From positions 109,550-173,549 of the forward strand of contig JBCBOS010000017.1 in the NCBI GenBank assembly GCA_039821145.1: a stretch of 64,000 bases of DNA, in the 5' to 3' direction. Source of the stretch: JBCCSZ01 sp039821145 (GTDB lineage Bacteria > Bacteroidota > Bacteroidia > Chitinophagales > Saprospiraceae). The notes beneath the pieces were generated by a model that searched no databases, had not been told where the DNA came from, and saw only the letters and a list, made by a program, of their open reading frames with translations. Position numbers and translations under genes: made by a program. Shown in pieces: positions 1-9,239 of the stretch (positions within the stretch are counted from its first letter, which is position 1; every line of letters begins with the position of its first letter).

Positions 1-267
1 CTGACTGATGAGCCAAAGCTGTCGCTGTGCAGAGGAAAGCGGATAACTGTCTTGGGGAGGCGCTACGGGGATTTCGTACTCCTGCTCTTGAGCTGCATCT
101 GCTTGCGCACTTCTCGACAAATAGTCTATCAGGGCTTGTTTGTTGTCCTTTATTTCTTGCAACAAATTGGGGTCGACCTGGGTGTTCTCCGTGTAGAGTT
201 CCAACTTCCCCTCTTCCAATTCCAGGAGGATGCCATGTTCATTGATTTTATTCAATAAGGCGATCAT
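1..267 (-). CDS. NRPS, N-terminal fragment (TubC-type docking domain and start of a condensation domain)
   Basis: Reading the minus strand from an ATG at 267 gives 89 codons open to the window edge, so the gene continues beyond base 1. Residues 1-52 (MIALLNKINEHGILLELEEG...) match the TubC N-terminal docking domain seen on four other NRPSs here. Near residue 80, YPLSSAQRQLWLISQ is the first core motif of a condensation domain. The ATG overlaps the TGA of the preceding NRPS as ATGA, which indicates translational coupling. It should accept the intermediate from the glycine/monooxygenase module. Its A domain, and any release domain, lie outside the window. Confidence 0.9.
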   Translation of the reverse strand, partial: MIALLNKINEHGILLELEEGKLELYTENTQVDPNLLQEIKDNKQALIDYLSRSAQADAAQEQEYEIPVAPPQDSYPLSSAQRQLWLISQ

Positions 268-3200
268 AATTCTATTTTTTGTAATTTTTTCTTATTCATT
301 TTTTTCTCATTCTGGCTTTGGTGGAAGCGGATTTCCTCTGCCAGATTGTGGATGGTCGGTGCGTCAAATAGATTGCGAATGTTGACCTTGATTTTAAAGG
401 TTTTGTTGACGCGGGAAATGACCTGGGTAACACTCAGGCTGTTGCCGCCCAACTGGAAAAAGCTGTGGGCAGTCCCAATTTTTTCTGGCGCCAAATTCAG
501 TATCTCACTCCAAATGACAACCAGCTTTTCTTCCAACGCTCCCTCTGGTGCAACATAGGTTGTTTTGGGTACGAGTAGGTCGGCATCTGCTTCCAGCAAG
601 GCGCGTCTGTCCACTTTTCCATTGGGTGTCATTGGTATGCTGGGCAGGCGAACAAAGGCGGCAGGCATCATGTAGGCCGGAAGCTGTTTTTTCAAATGCG
701 ACACCAAGCTTTGTTCAGGCAATTCGTCGGCACTTTCGTAAAAGGCGATCAGGCTTTTTTGTCCCGCAATTTCTTTTGCCACAAGGACACAATCCGATAG
801 GCCTTCTACTTGTCTCAGGACAGCTTCGATCTCTCCAGGTTCAATCCGATAGCCCCTCACTTTCAGTTGGTGATCTGTCCGACCGATGCACTCAAGTTCT
901 CCGTTGGGCAACCAGCGGCCAATGTCTCCTGTCTGGTAAATGGTTTCACCACTGCGGAATGGATTGGAAACAAATTTTTCTGCCGTCAGAGATTCTTGCT
1001 TGAGATAGCCATTGGCCACCCCCTCGCCCCCAATGTATATGTGGCCGTATACGCCAATGGGACAAAGATTCATTTGCTCATCAAGCACATACATCTGGGT
1101 ATTTCGAATGGGTGTTCCAATGTTGACTTTTTGTGAAAAGGAAAGCTTGGCATGGCTGGACCAAATGGTGGTTTCTGTCGGTCCGTACATATTGAAGATG
1201 GATGCTGTGGTCTGGGTACACAATCTGCGGAAGAGATCGTCGGGGAAGGCTTCGCCACCTACCAGTATGTGCCGTAAGGATGCCAGGAAACGCGCGGAGT
1301 TGCCACCTTCCAGCAAAGACTTCAAATGCGAAGGTGTAATTTGCATCGAGCTGATGGCTTGCTTTTTCTTTGCAGATGAATTGACTTTTTTCTGGAACAA
1401 CTGCTGCAGTTTGTTCAAATGCTGAAGACCTCCCAGCACTTCCTTTTCTGCAATGCCAAAATCAATCAGGCAGGCAATTTCCGTGACGCCAATGTCACAG
1501 AGTTTTTCCACCAGAGGACGACAACTTTCATAGGTCCCAAACAAAGCAGCTGTATTCCAATAGCGTTCAAATCCAATCTCCAATAGATTGTCCAAATCGC
1601 TTTCTTCCAGAGCAGAAAAATCCATATTCAACTCTCTGGCCAAGTTGTTGATCAGGCTGGCACTGGATTTCAAATAGGACTTAAAAGGAGCCCTGACTTG
1701 CTCTCTGACCTCTTCCAAATTTTCGCCAACAAAAGTATGGAGCATCAATACCACTCCCCCATCTTCTACCCGATGCCCTGCCGTCAGCAAGGCTTCCCGA
1801 TAGGCTTGTATTTTTTCTTTGACGTCTTCTATGTTCTGGCCCAACAAGTGGGTCAATACCCTGGCACCCATGCGGCCCGCCGTGCGGAAGGTCTCCACAT
1901 TGCCTGCCGCTGTAATGTAAATGGGCAATTTGTCTTGAAATGGTTTTGGGAAAATGCCAATTTCGATCTCCTGCCCTTTTCCGTTGCGTCTCTGGACAGT
2001 CCCCCCTTGCCACAAGTGGTGCAATTCTTCAATTTGGGCATACATTTGCTTGTGCCGATTTTCGAATCGCTCTGGTCGGAAAACAAAATCATCGGCATGC
2101 CAGCCCGAAGCGATGGACAAAGCCACCCGGCCATTGGATAGATTGTCGACCACAGACCATTCCTCTGCCACCCGAATGGTATCGTGCAGGGGCAACACAC
2201 AACTGCCCGAACGCAATTCCACATTCTTGGTGATGGTGGCCAGTCCTGCCGCTACAACGGAGGGGTTGGGAAAGATGCCTCCAAATTCGTGAAAGTGTCG
2301 CTCTGGCAACCAAACACCTTTGAAGTGGTGTTCATCAGCGTAGCGAACAGACTCCAACAACAAATCGTACTGCTGGTTTTTGTCCTTGGCACTGGAAGCA
2401 AAGTAGAACAAACTGAAATCCATGTGGTAAGTCCCCTCCCCTGCATAGCGATCAAGACCGTGAAGGACATCTTCGCCAGCAGCGGGAAGCACCAGTGACA
2501 TGCCGTTGGAAAGCGTCCAAAGCAATTCCAAAATGGAAATGTCAAAGGCCACCGATGTCAAGGCCAAGAACTGTTCAAATTCCTCCAAGGGAAGAGCATC
2601 GTTCATTCCCAAAATGAAGTTGGTCAAATTGCCGTGGGTGATCATCACTCCTTTTGGTCGGCCCGTAGAGCCAGAGGTATAAATGACATAAGCCAATTGG
2701 TCTGCACTGATTTGTACGGACAAATTGTCGTCAGAAAGTTCACTGGATGAGTTGTCTTCATATCGTTGAAAAAACTCTTCATCCATCATCAGTTCGCAAT
2801 CGCTGTGGGTACAGATGTATTCGATGCGATCGGCAGGATAAGCAGGATCGATGGGAAGATAGCCCCCCCCAGTTTTCAGCACCGCAAGGATGGAGATGAG
2901 CAGTCTTTCCGAACGCTCCAATCCTATGCTGACAATTTTATTGGGACCAATGCCATGCTCCTTTTGTAGGCAATGGGCCAAGCGATTGGCACTGCTGTTG
3001 AGCGCTGCAAATGTCAGTTGGCGATCGCCTTGGGTGAAGACAATTTTGTCTGGCTGTTGTCCGGCTTGCTCCTCGATCCGGTCAACCACTGTGTGCTGCT
3101 CATTCTCTCGCTCTGTGTCGTTGAACGTTTCCAAAAGTTGCATCCGTTCTTTTCCCTGGATAAAATCCAAGCTTCCCAATTCTTCTTCTGTTCGCTCCAA

Positions 3201-4694
3201 AAGTACCGACAACAATTGCTCGAAATGTGCCACCATTCTCTCCACACTGGATCGATCAAATAAATCGGTATTGTATTCCAGTCCCAAACCAAGACTTTGT
3301 TCCGCTTCGAAAAAGTCAAAAACCAAATCGTAGCGACTGACGACAGACTCACCAAAATTGGCCTTGCTGATCTGCACGCCATCCAACAATTCAGCAGCAA
3401 TGTCTTTGTCGAACAAGTCTACATTTTGCAAACTCAGCATCACATCAAAGAGAGGGTCGCGACTCATGTCTCTCTCCAGCTTCAGTTTGTCTACCAGTCC
3501 ATCGAAGGGATACATCTGATGGTCAAACCCATTGAGGGTTGTTTCTTTGACGGTGGCCAACAAAGAGGAAAAACTGTCGTGCTTATCGAAGCGAGTTCTC
3601 AGGGCAATCGTATTGGCATAAAATCCAATCTGCGTTTCCAAATCGGGATGCTCCCTTCCAGCGATGGGACTTCCAATGATGATGTCTGTTTGGGCAGTGT
3701 ACTTGAACAGCAATGCGTTCAAAGCTGCCATCAGGCCCATGTAAAGGGTTGCTCCTTTTTTGCGACAAGTATCTTTGAGTTGCTGGAGCAATTTTGGGGC
3801 AAAGTACTTGATGTATACCGAGCCATTGGCTGTCTTGATGGCAGGGCGGGGTCGGTCGGTGGGCAGGGCCAGCACGGGAAGCTCACCACTGAATTGTTCC
3901 AACCAATAATTTTCATGTCGCTGCATGTTGGCACCTTCCAAGTGCTGATTGATCCAGTGAGCATAGTCCTTGTATTGGATGGCCAAAGGAGGCAACGCAA
4001 CCCCATTTCCACTGCGCGCACTTTTGTAGAGACTCAACAACTCTTTGAAAAGGATGGAAATGGACCAGTTGTCGCATATGATGTGGTGTACCACCAGGGA
4101 GAAGACATACTTTTGTGGGGCAATTCGCCACACGCCAGCACGCAGCATGGGCTGTGTCTCCAAGTCAAATGGCACATCCATCAATTGCTGAATGCCTTTG
4201 GAAGTCAATTCCTCTGCCTCCGCTTGCTTGTGTACATCAGAAAAGGAAAAGGCAAGTTCTGCTTCTTTTTCTGAAAGGACAATTTGACGAACGATGTCAT
4301 TTTCATCCTGTCGGAATACAGTGCGCAAGATTTCGTGCCGCCGAACCAATTGCTGAAGGGCCCAGCGCAGGGCCGCCACATCGAGTTGGCCATCAAAGGC
4401 GTGGATGAGCGGAATGTGGTAGGATGTTTCCCGCCCTTCAAACTGACACAAAATCCACAATCGGCGCTGTGAAGGGGACAGCTCGTAGCTCTTGCTTTGT
4501 GGAGCAAGGGGAATGGGGGCATTCAATTGGGTTTCTTGAAGGAAGGAGATCAAATCCTCTTTGTGGGTCTTCAAGTCCTGGATGATTTCCTCGGTGAGAG
4601 CTGTCTCGTCGTATCTGATTTCCAGCTCGCCATCCTGAAGTGCCAGGTCAATTCCCTTGTGCTTGAGTTGTCGTATGAACGTAAATGTTTCCAT
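264..4694 (-). CDS. NRPS module C-A(Gly)-T with luciferase-like monooxygenase embedded in the A domain
   Basis: Domains, approximate residues from the 4694 ATG: TubC-type docking 1-55; condensation 65-490 with HHIICDN; adenylation from 515 with YTSGSTGRPKG and FDISILEL; an inserted flavin-dependent luciferase-like monooxygenase 735-1080 (about 1420-2440 on the DNA; LPERHFHEFGG, GVWLPERH, IASGWHADDF); the rest of the A domain 1090-1375 (NMYGPTETTIW, NGKVDR); carrier 1380-1455 with LGGNSLS. The ten specificity positions read D-I-L-Q-L-G-M-I-W-K, a known glycine code. The insertion lies between motifs A4 and A5, the arrangement I recall for the myxothiazol/melithiazol terminal modules, where glycine is alpha-hydroxylated. 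An upstream GTG at 4709 is possible, but the ATG at 4694 aligns the docking domain with its paralogues. The C-terminus ends KIEL, a likely docking strand for the next TubC-type protein. Confidence 0.93.
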   Translation of the reverse strand: METFTFIRQLKHKGIDLALQDGELEIRYDETALTEEIIQDLKTHKEDLISFLQETQLNAPIPLAPQSKSYELSPSQRRLWILCQFEGRETSYHIPLIHAFDGQLDVAALRWALQQLVRRHEILRTVFRQDENDIVRQIVLSEKEAELAFSFSDVHKQAEAEELTSKGIQQLMDVPFDLETQPMLRAGVWRIAPQKYVFSLVVHHIICDNWSISILFKELLSLYKSARSGNGVALPPLAIQYKDYAHWINQHLEGANMQRHENYWLEQFSGELPVLALPTDRPRPAIKTANGSVYIKYFAPKLLQQLKDTCRKKGATLYMGLMAALNALLFKYTAQTDIIIGSPIAGREHPDLETQIGFYANTIALRTRFDKHDSFSSLLATVKETTLNGFDHQMYPFDGLVDKLKLERDMSRDPLFDVMLSLQNVDLFDKDIAAELLDGVQISKANFGESVVSRYDLVFDFFEAEQSLGLGLEYNTDLFDRSSVERMVAHFEQLLSVLLERTEEELGSLDFIQGKERMQLLETFNDTERENEQHTVVDRIEEQAGQQPDKIVFTQGDRQLTFAALNSSANRLAHCLQKEHGIGPNKIVSIGLERSERLLISILAVLKTGGGYLPIDPAYPADRIEYICTHSDCELMMDEEFFQRYEDNSSSELSDDNLSVQISADQLAYVIYTSGSTGRPKGVMITHGNLTNFILGMNDALPLEEFEQFLALTSVAFDISILELLWTLSNGMSLVLPAAGEDVLHGLDRYAGEGTYHMDFSLFYFASSAKDKNQQYDLLLESVRYADEHHFKGVWLPERHFHEFGGIFPNPSVVAAGLATITKNVELRSGSCVLPLHDTIRVAEEWSVVDNLSNGRVALSIASGWHADDFVFRPERFENRHKQMYAQIEELHHLWQGGTVQRRNGKGQEIEIGIFPKPFQDKLPIYITAAGNVETFRTAGRMGARVLTHLLGQNIEDVKEKIQAYREALLTAGHRVEDGGVVLMLHTFVGENLEEVREQVRAPFKSYLKSSASLINNLARELNMDFSALEESDLDNLLEIGFERYWNTAALFGTYESCRPLVEKLCDIGVTEIACLIDFGIAEKEVLGGLQHLNKLQQLFQKKVNSSAKKKQAISSMQITPSHLKSLLEGGNSARFLASLRHILVGGEAFPDDLFRRLCTQTTASIFNMYGPTETTIWSSHAKLSFSQKVNIGTPIRNTQMYVLDEQMNLCPIGVYGHIYIGGEGVANGYLKQESLTAEKFVSNPFRSGETIYQTGDIGRWLPNGELECIGRTDHQLKVRGYRIEPGEIEAVLRQVEGLSDCVLVAKEIAGQKSLIAFYESADELPEQSLVSHLKKQLPAYMMPAAFVRLPSIPMTPNGKVDRRALLEADADLLVPKTTYVAPEGALEEKLVVIWSEILNLAPEKIGTAHSFFQLGGNSLSVTQVISRVNKTFKIKVNIRNLFDAPTIHNLAEEIRFHQSQNEKKMNKKKLQKIEL

Positions 4695-4721
4695 AATGAG
4701 TTTTATCACAATTGTTTGAGG

Positions 4722-7700
4722 TCAAATCCGCATGCTGAGCTTTTTCTGACCAGACTCGGGTGCCAAAATCGTTTGCAATTCTTCTATGCTTTGGCTGATG
4801 AAGTGAATGGTGGGATTGTCGAAAAACAATTTGAGTGTCAATCGGATGTTGAATTTTTTTTGAATTTTTTTCAGAACGACCATTGCCTTGAGCGAGTCGC
4901 CGCCGAGTTCAAAAAAGTTGTCTTGCAGGCCGATGTTCTCCAGTCCCAAAAAGGCCTCCCAAATGTCGGCGATCTGCCGTTCCAGCTCTGACTGTGGTTC
5001 GACGTATTCACTGGATAGACCACTCCTGTTGACGGTCATTTTTTCAATTGCCTCTGGCTGTTCCTCGCTTTCTTCTCGAATGTACTCCGTCAGATGTTTC
5101 TGATAAGTTTTCATGTACTCAGTGAAGGAGCGAGCGGAGATCAGCAGATTGGGCCGTTTCAATTGAAGTGCAAGTTGAAGCAATGGCCACAACTCTTCTC
5201 CCTTGATTCCACTGTTTCGGTAGTAGGCTTTTTGTTCTTCTGTCAGCCCTTGTAGGATGCCACTACTCATGCCAATGTTTCGCAGTTGTCCCCACGAAAT
5301 GCTGATCATGGGAAAGTCCTCGGCAACCGCATCGGCAAAGGCATTTTGATACAAATTGGCAGCACCATAAGCCGACAGGCCAAATGGTCCCACTTCGGCG
5401 GCCACAGAGGAGCAGTTGACAAAAAAGTCGAGGGGCTTGTCCTTGAAATATTGATGGAGTGTATGGGTTCCGGTAACTTTGGGAATCAAAACTTTTTCTT
5501 CCTTCTGCGCATCTCTCCGCATGATCATCCCAATTTGATCTCCCTCCCCTGCCATGTGTACGACGCCCCTGATCGGCCCCATCTGTTCTTCCGCTGCTCG
5601 GATGCTGTCGCGAACTCCAGCAACATCTTGCAAATCAATTTGCAAATACAAAACCTCAGCACCTTGGTCTCTCAGACTTTGCAACTGGGCTTCGTCCATG
5701 GACCGACGTCCCATCAAAATGAGCTTGGCTTGGTACTCTTGGGCAAAGTGCTTGGCAAAGATTTGTCCCATGCCACCACTTGCACCTGTGAGTAAATACA
5801 CGGCTTGTTTTTTCAAGCGGCTGGCAGAAGGAAAGGAAGTGTTCCACTCAATTTGTTCATAGGCTTTCTGATAGCGAGTTGCATGACGAATGGCCACTTC
5901 GGAAGCATCGCTTGGATCGCGCAGTTCTTTGCAGAGCAGGTGAATATTTGCCTCCTCTAGATTGGATAGGTCGATGATCCGCAACCGAATCTTTTCGAAC
6001 TCCCGCCGGACCACCTTTGCCATTCCCAGGATCAGGGCTTTGGCAGGCTGCACCACATCTGTCCCCACGACCTTGTACAACTCTCGACCCAACAGTTCCA
6101 GTCGACAGGTTTTGTCAGGGCATTGGGTTGCAAAGACTTTCACGATGTACAAAAGACTTTCGTGCAATGCCTTTTGAGGCAGTTGGGGCGTCTGTTCGCT
6201 CTGCTCCGTCGCACACCAACTATGTATGATTCTATCGGGCATCCAGTTTCGTTTTTTCAAACTGTCAAACAGTTGCTCCACCTCCTCTTCTCGATCCGCC
6301 CGGATGGCATAATGATTTTGTTCTTTTTGCTCGTACTTCTCTCCCCAACTCACCAGCGTGCAAGAAGCATTTTGCGATCTGAAAAATGCCACCAAATGCT
6401 TTTCCAACAAGCCACCACTCGACAACAGCAGGATTTCCTGACCACTCAAGTCTTCCCCTGCCGATAGATGAGGGGAGGTTTTCCAAATGGTTTGATAGAG
6501 GTATTCGCGGATGTCTTCATGTGCCGTAGCTGCGGCCAATCCCGGCATTTTGCTTTGCAGCAAAGACGAGACATCTACCCTGCTTGGAAAAATGGTTGGC
6601 TCAAAATCGTAGGTAGGAAGAGAAATGCGTTTTCCTTTGTTTTCTCCCCACAAAACAGACCAGTCAATGTTCACTCCCTTGGTCCACAATTGTCCGAGCT
6701 TGCTCAACCAATACCACTGGTCATCTATTTTCTCCTTTGGATGTCTGACCAAATTGACTGCTTCTATTCTGCCTTGGGTGGTGGTTCTGTTTTGCAGCAA
6801 AATGCTCAGGCTGTTGCTAGAGCCAACTTCCACAAAAACCAGTTTTTCTTTCTTGCCAAGAAGGTGATCAATGCCATTGGAAAAGCGAACTGTCTGCCGC
6901 ATGTGCTGGAGCCAATACTCGATGGAACAAGCTTGTTCCTCTGCAATGAGCTGGCCCGTCGGACTGGCGATGAAGGGAATTTGTGGTTTGTGAAATGTCA
7001 CTTCCGACAATTGCTTTTGGAAGTCCTTCAACAATGGATCAATCATGTGCGAATGAGCGGCGATAGAAGCGTGCAATCGGACAAACGGCATCTCGTTCTC
7101 TTCCAATTGTTGCTCCAAAGAATCAATGGCTTCCACTGCCCCAGACAAGACAATTTGCTCCGGTCCATTGATGGCGGCTATCGCAATGTCATCACTGACG
7201 TAAGCGGCTGCTTGGGCTTCCGTCATCTGAACACTCAGCATCGCTCCCTTGGGCATTCGATTCATCAACTCTCCCCGGCCAACCACCAATTGCAGCGCAT
7301 CTTCAAAGCTGAACACCCCACTCAAACAAGCGGCCACATATTCCCCCAAACTGTGCCCAATCATGTACGTTGGTTTGGGACCGTATTGCATGAGGAGCTG
7401 CGCAATGGCGTATTCGAAAAGGAAGATGACAGGCTGGGTGTACAGCATTTCATTGATGCGCCGATCCTCTTTGGAAGTGGGATAGACAATGGCGCGATAA
7501 TCTGTTCCCGTCAACTTTTGCAACAGCTCAAACCCTTTGTCCATGGCATCGCGAAAGACGGGATACACCTCATAAAGTTGTTGTCCCATGTCAATGTACT
7601 GGGTTCCTGCTCCGGAGAATAGAAAGACCACAGAGGGTTCTGACAGAGGAGCCAGAGAAGAATGGACCGATTGTTCTACCGATGACAAGGCCTTCATCAA

Positions 7701-9239
7701 TTGATCGTATCCCTGAAATGCCAAGGCAGATCGATGAGGGAAAGAGGCGCGGCCTGTTTGCATGGTGTAGGCCAGGTCAGAGAGAGATGTATTTGGTCGG
7801 TCAGACAAAAAGGCGTTGAGCTTTTTCAACTGGCGCTGAAGGGCTGCTTTCGACTTGGCCGATACAACCAATGTATTGGGGGAAGCTTCTTGATCTTTTG
7901 TCTGTTCTTGACTAGGTGCTTCCTGCAATACCACATGTGCATTGGTCCCTCCCAGGCCAAAAGAGCTGACACCCGCTCGCAATGGGACTCCCTCCTCGGC
8001 TGTCCACTCCCGCAATTGGTCATTGACAAAGAAGGGACCTCCCTCAAAATCAATTTCTGGATTGGCTTTGGTGAAGTTGATGCTCGGAGGCAAGGTTTTG
8101 TGATGCAAGCAAAGAACGGTTTTGATCAAACCTGCAATCCCAGCAGCAGTGTCCAAGTGGCCCATATTGGATTTGACCGAACCAATGGCACAACTCTTCG
8201 GGGAAGAACCAGCAAAGACTTTGTTGAGGGCTCCGATTTCTATGGGGTCCCCCAACTTGGTGCCTGTCCCATGCGCCTCCACGTAAGAAACGGTCGCCGG
8301 GTCGACTCCTGCCATGCGATAGGCCAAGCGAATACAAGAAGATTGCCCGCTGACACTGGGCGCGGTGAAGCCAACTTTGTGCTTTCCGTCGTTGTTGATG
8401 GCCGTGGCCTTGACGATGGCGTAGATGTGATCCCCGTCTGCGATGGCCTCGCTCAATCGTTTCAACACCACAACGCCACCACCTTCGCCTTCCACCGTTC
8501 CGGTAGCGCGTTCATCAAAGGTCCGGCAGTGTCCATCTTGGGAAAAAATCATGCCCTCTTCATATAAATAACCCGCACTTTTGTCCATCGATACGCGAAC
8601 CCCTCCCGCCATGGCCATGTGACATTCTCGAAGCATCAAACTCCGACAGGCTTGGTGAAAGGCGACCAAGGAACTGGAACAAGCCGTGTCCAAAAAGAAG
8701 CTTGGCCCGCGCAGATTGAGTTTGAAAGCAGGCAGCAGGCTGATGAAGTTTTTGTTGGAAATGAGATTGGCAAAGAAGGGGTTGACATTCTCGTTGGCCA
8801 TCAGTCGGGTGTAGGTCCGCCAGAGCAGATTGTCGCTGGCCGTAGCGAAAAGGCCAATCTTGCCCTGGAAGGTCTGAGGGTCGTAGGCAGCATCTTCCAA
8901 GGCCGACCAAACCAGTTGGTGAAACAGTCGAATTTGGGGGTCCATCACAGCTGCCTCCTCTCTGGAATACCCAAAAAAGTCGGCATCAAATTGATCCGTT
9001 CCCTTCATCCTGCCATCAACTGCCACGAAGTCGGGATGCGCACTGAGCTGACTCGACACACCCAAGTCTGCCAATTCCTCTTTGCTGTAGGTTGTGGTCA
9101 GTTCCTTGCCTTCCTTGAGGTTTTGCCAAAAAGTGGTCACATCCGGAGAAGCCGAAAATTTGGCCGACAGTCCGATGATGGCGATGTCTCTTTTGTTGAT
9201 TTGCTCCTTCATAAAATTGTTTTTCAACAGGCTATTCAT
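4722..9239 (-). CDS. Type I polyketide synthase, KS-AT-KR-ACP
   Basis: A single PKS extension module of about 1505 residues. KS about 15-445 has DTACSSSL, EAHGTGT and NMGHLDTA, so the Cys-His-His set is present. AT about 520-830 has the catalytic GHSLG; the substrate loop reads SIAAHS in place of the usual SHAFHS. Malonyl is likely because the residue after the catalytic Ser is Leu, but this is not certain. KR about 1170-1370 has the nucleotide motif TGASGGMG and catalytic Ser/Tyr/Asn in SSVAAEVGPFGLSAYGAAN. ACP about 1405-1480 has ELGGDSLKAM. There is no DH or ER, so the product is a beta-hydroxy unit. It follows a glycine NRPS module, so Gly plus reduced malonate would give a 4-amino-3-hydroxybutyrate-type unit. 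The ATG at 9239 overlaps the upstream stop by 8 nt; an ATG at 9212 is an alternative. The C-terminus ends KLSMRI, a likely docking strand. Confidence 0.95.
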   Translation of the reverse strand: MNSLLKNNFMKEQINKRDIAIIGLSAKFSASPDVTTFWQNLKEGKELTTTYSKEELADLGVSSQLSAHPDFVAVDGRMKGTDQFDADFFGYSREEAAVMDPQIRLFHQLVWSALEDAAYDPQTFQGKIGLFATASDNLLWRTYTRLMANENVNPFFANLISNKNFISLLPAFKLNLRGPSFFLDTACSSSLVAFHQACRSLMLRECHMAMAGGVRVSMDKSAGYLYEEGMIFSQDGHCRTFDERATGTVEGEGGGVVVLKRLSEAIADGDHIYAIVKATAINNDGKHKVGFTAPSVSGQSSCIRLAYRMAGVDPATVSYVEAHGTGTKLGDPIEIGALNKVFAGSSPKSCAIGSVKSNMGHLDTAAGIAGLIKTVLCLHHKTLPPSINFTKANPEIDFEGGPFFVNDQLREWTAEEGVPLRAGVSSFGLGGTNAHVVLQEAPSQEQTKDQEASPNTLVVSAKSKAALQRQLKKLNAFLSDRPNTSLSDLAYTMQTGRASFPHRSALAFQGYDQLMKALSSVEQSVHSSLAPLSEPSVVFLFSGAGTQYIDMGQQLYEVYPVFRDAMDKGFELLQKLTGTDYRAIVYPTSKEDRRINEMLYTQPVIFLFEYAIAQLLMQYGPKPTYMIGHSLGEYVAACLSGVFSFEDALQLVVGRGELMNRMPKGAMLSVQMTEAQAAAYVSDDIAIAAINGPEQIVLSGAVEAIDSLEQQLEENEMPFVRLHASIAAHSHMIDPLLKDFQKQLSEVTFHKPQIPFIASPTGQLIAEEQACSIEYWLQHMRQTVRFSNGIDHLLGKKEKLVFVEVGSSNSLSILLQNRTTTQGRIEAVNLVRHPKEKIDDQWYWLSKLGQLWTKGVNIDWSVLWGENKGKRISLPTYDFEPTIFPSRVDVSSLLQSKMPGLAAATAHEDIREYLYQTIWKTSPHLSAGEDLSGQEILLLSSGGLLEKHLVAFFRSQNASCTLVSWGEKYEQKEQNHYAIRADREEEVEQLFDSLKKRNWMPDRIIHSWCATEQSEQTPQLPQKALHESLLYIVKVFATQCPDKTCRLELLGRELYKVVGTDVVQPAKALILGMAKVVRREFEKIRLRIIDLSNLEEANIHLLCKELRDPSDASEVAIRHATRYQKAYEQIEWNTSFPSASRLKKQAVYLLTGASGGMGQIFAKHFAQEYQAKLILMGRRSMDEAQLQSLRDQGAEVLYLQIDLQDVAGVRDSIRAAEEQMGPIRGVVHMAGEGDQIGMIMRRDAQKEEKVLIPKVTGTHTLHQYFKDKPLDFFVNCSSVAAEVGPFGLSAYGAANLYQNAFADAVAEDFPMISISWGQLRNIGMSSGILQGLTEEQKAYYRNSGIKGEELWPLLQLALQLKRPNLLISARSFTEYMKTYQKHLTEYIREESEEQPEAIEKMTVNRSGLSSEYVEPQSELERQIADIWEAFLGLENIGLQDNFFELGGDSLKAMVVLKKIQKKFNIRLTLKLFFDNPTIHFISQSIEELQTILAPESGQKKLSMRI

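Noticed and set aside
6468..7622. Long plus-strand open frame (384 codons) opposite a PKS gene, and similar frames at 3297-4274 and 7701-8567
   Set aside because: They lie antisense to conserved PKS/NRPS domains with intact motifs; their translations show no recognisable domain and are explained by the base composition of the coding strand.
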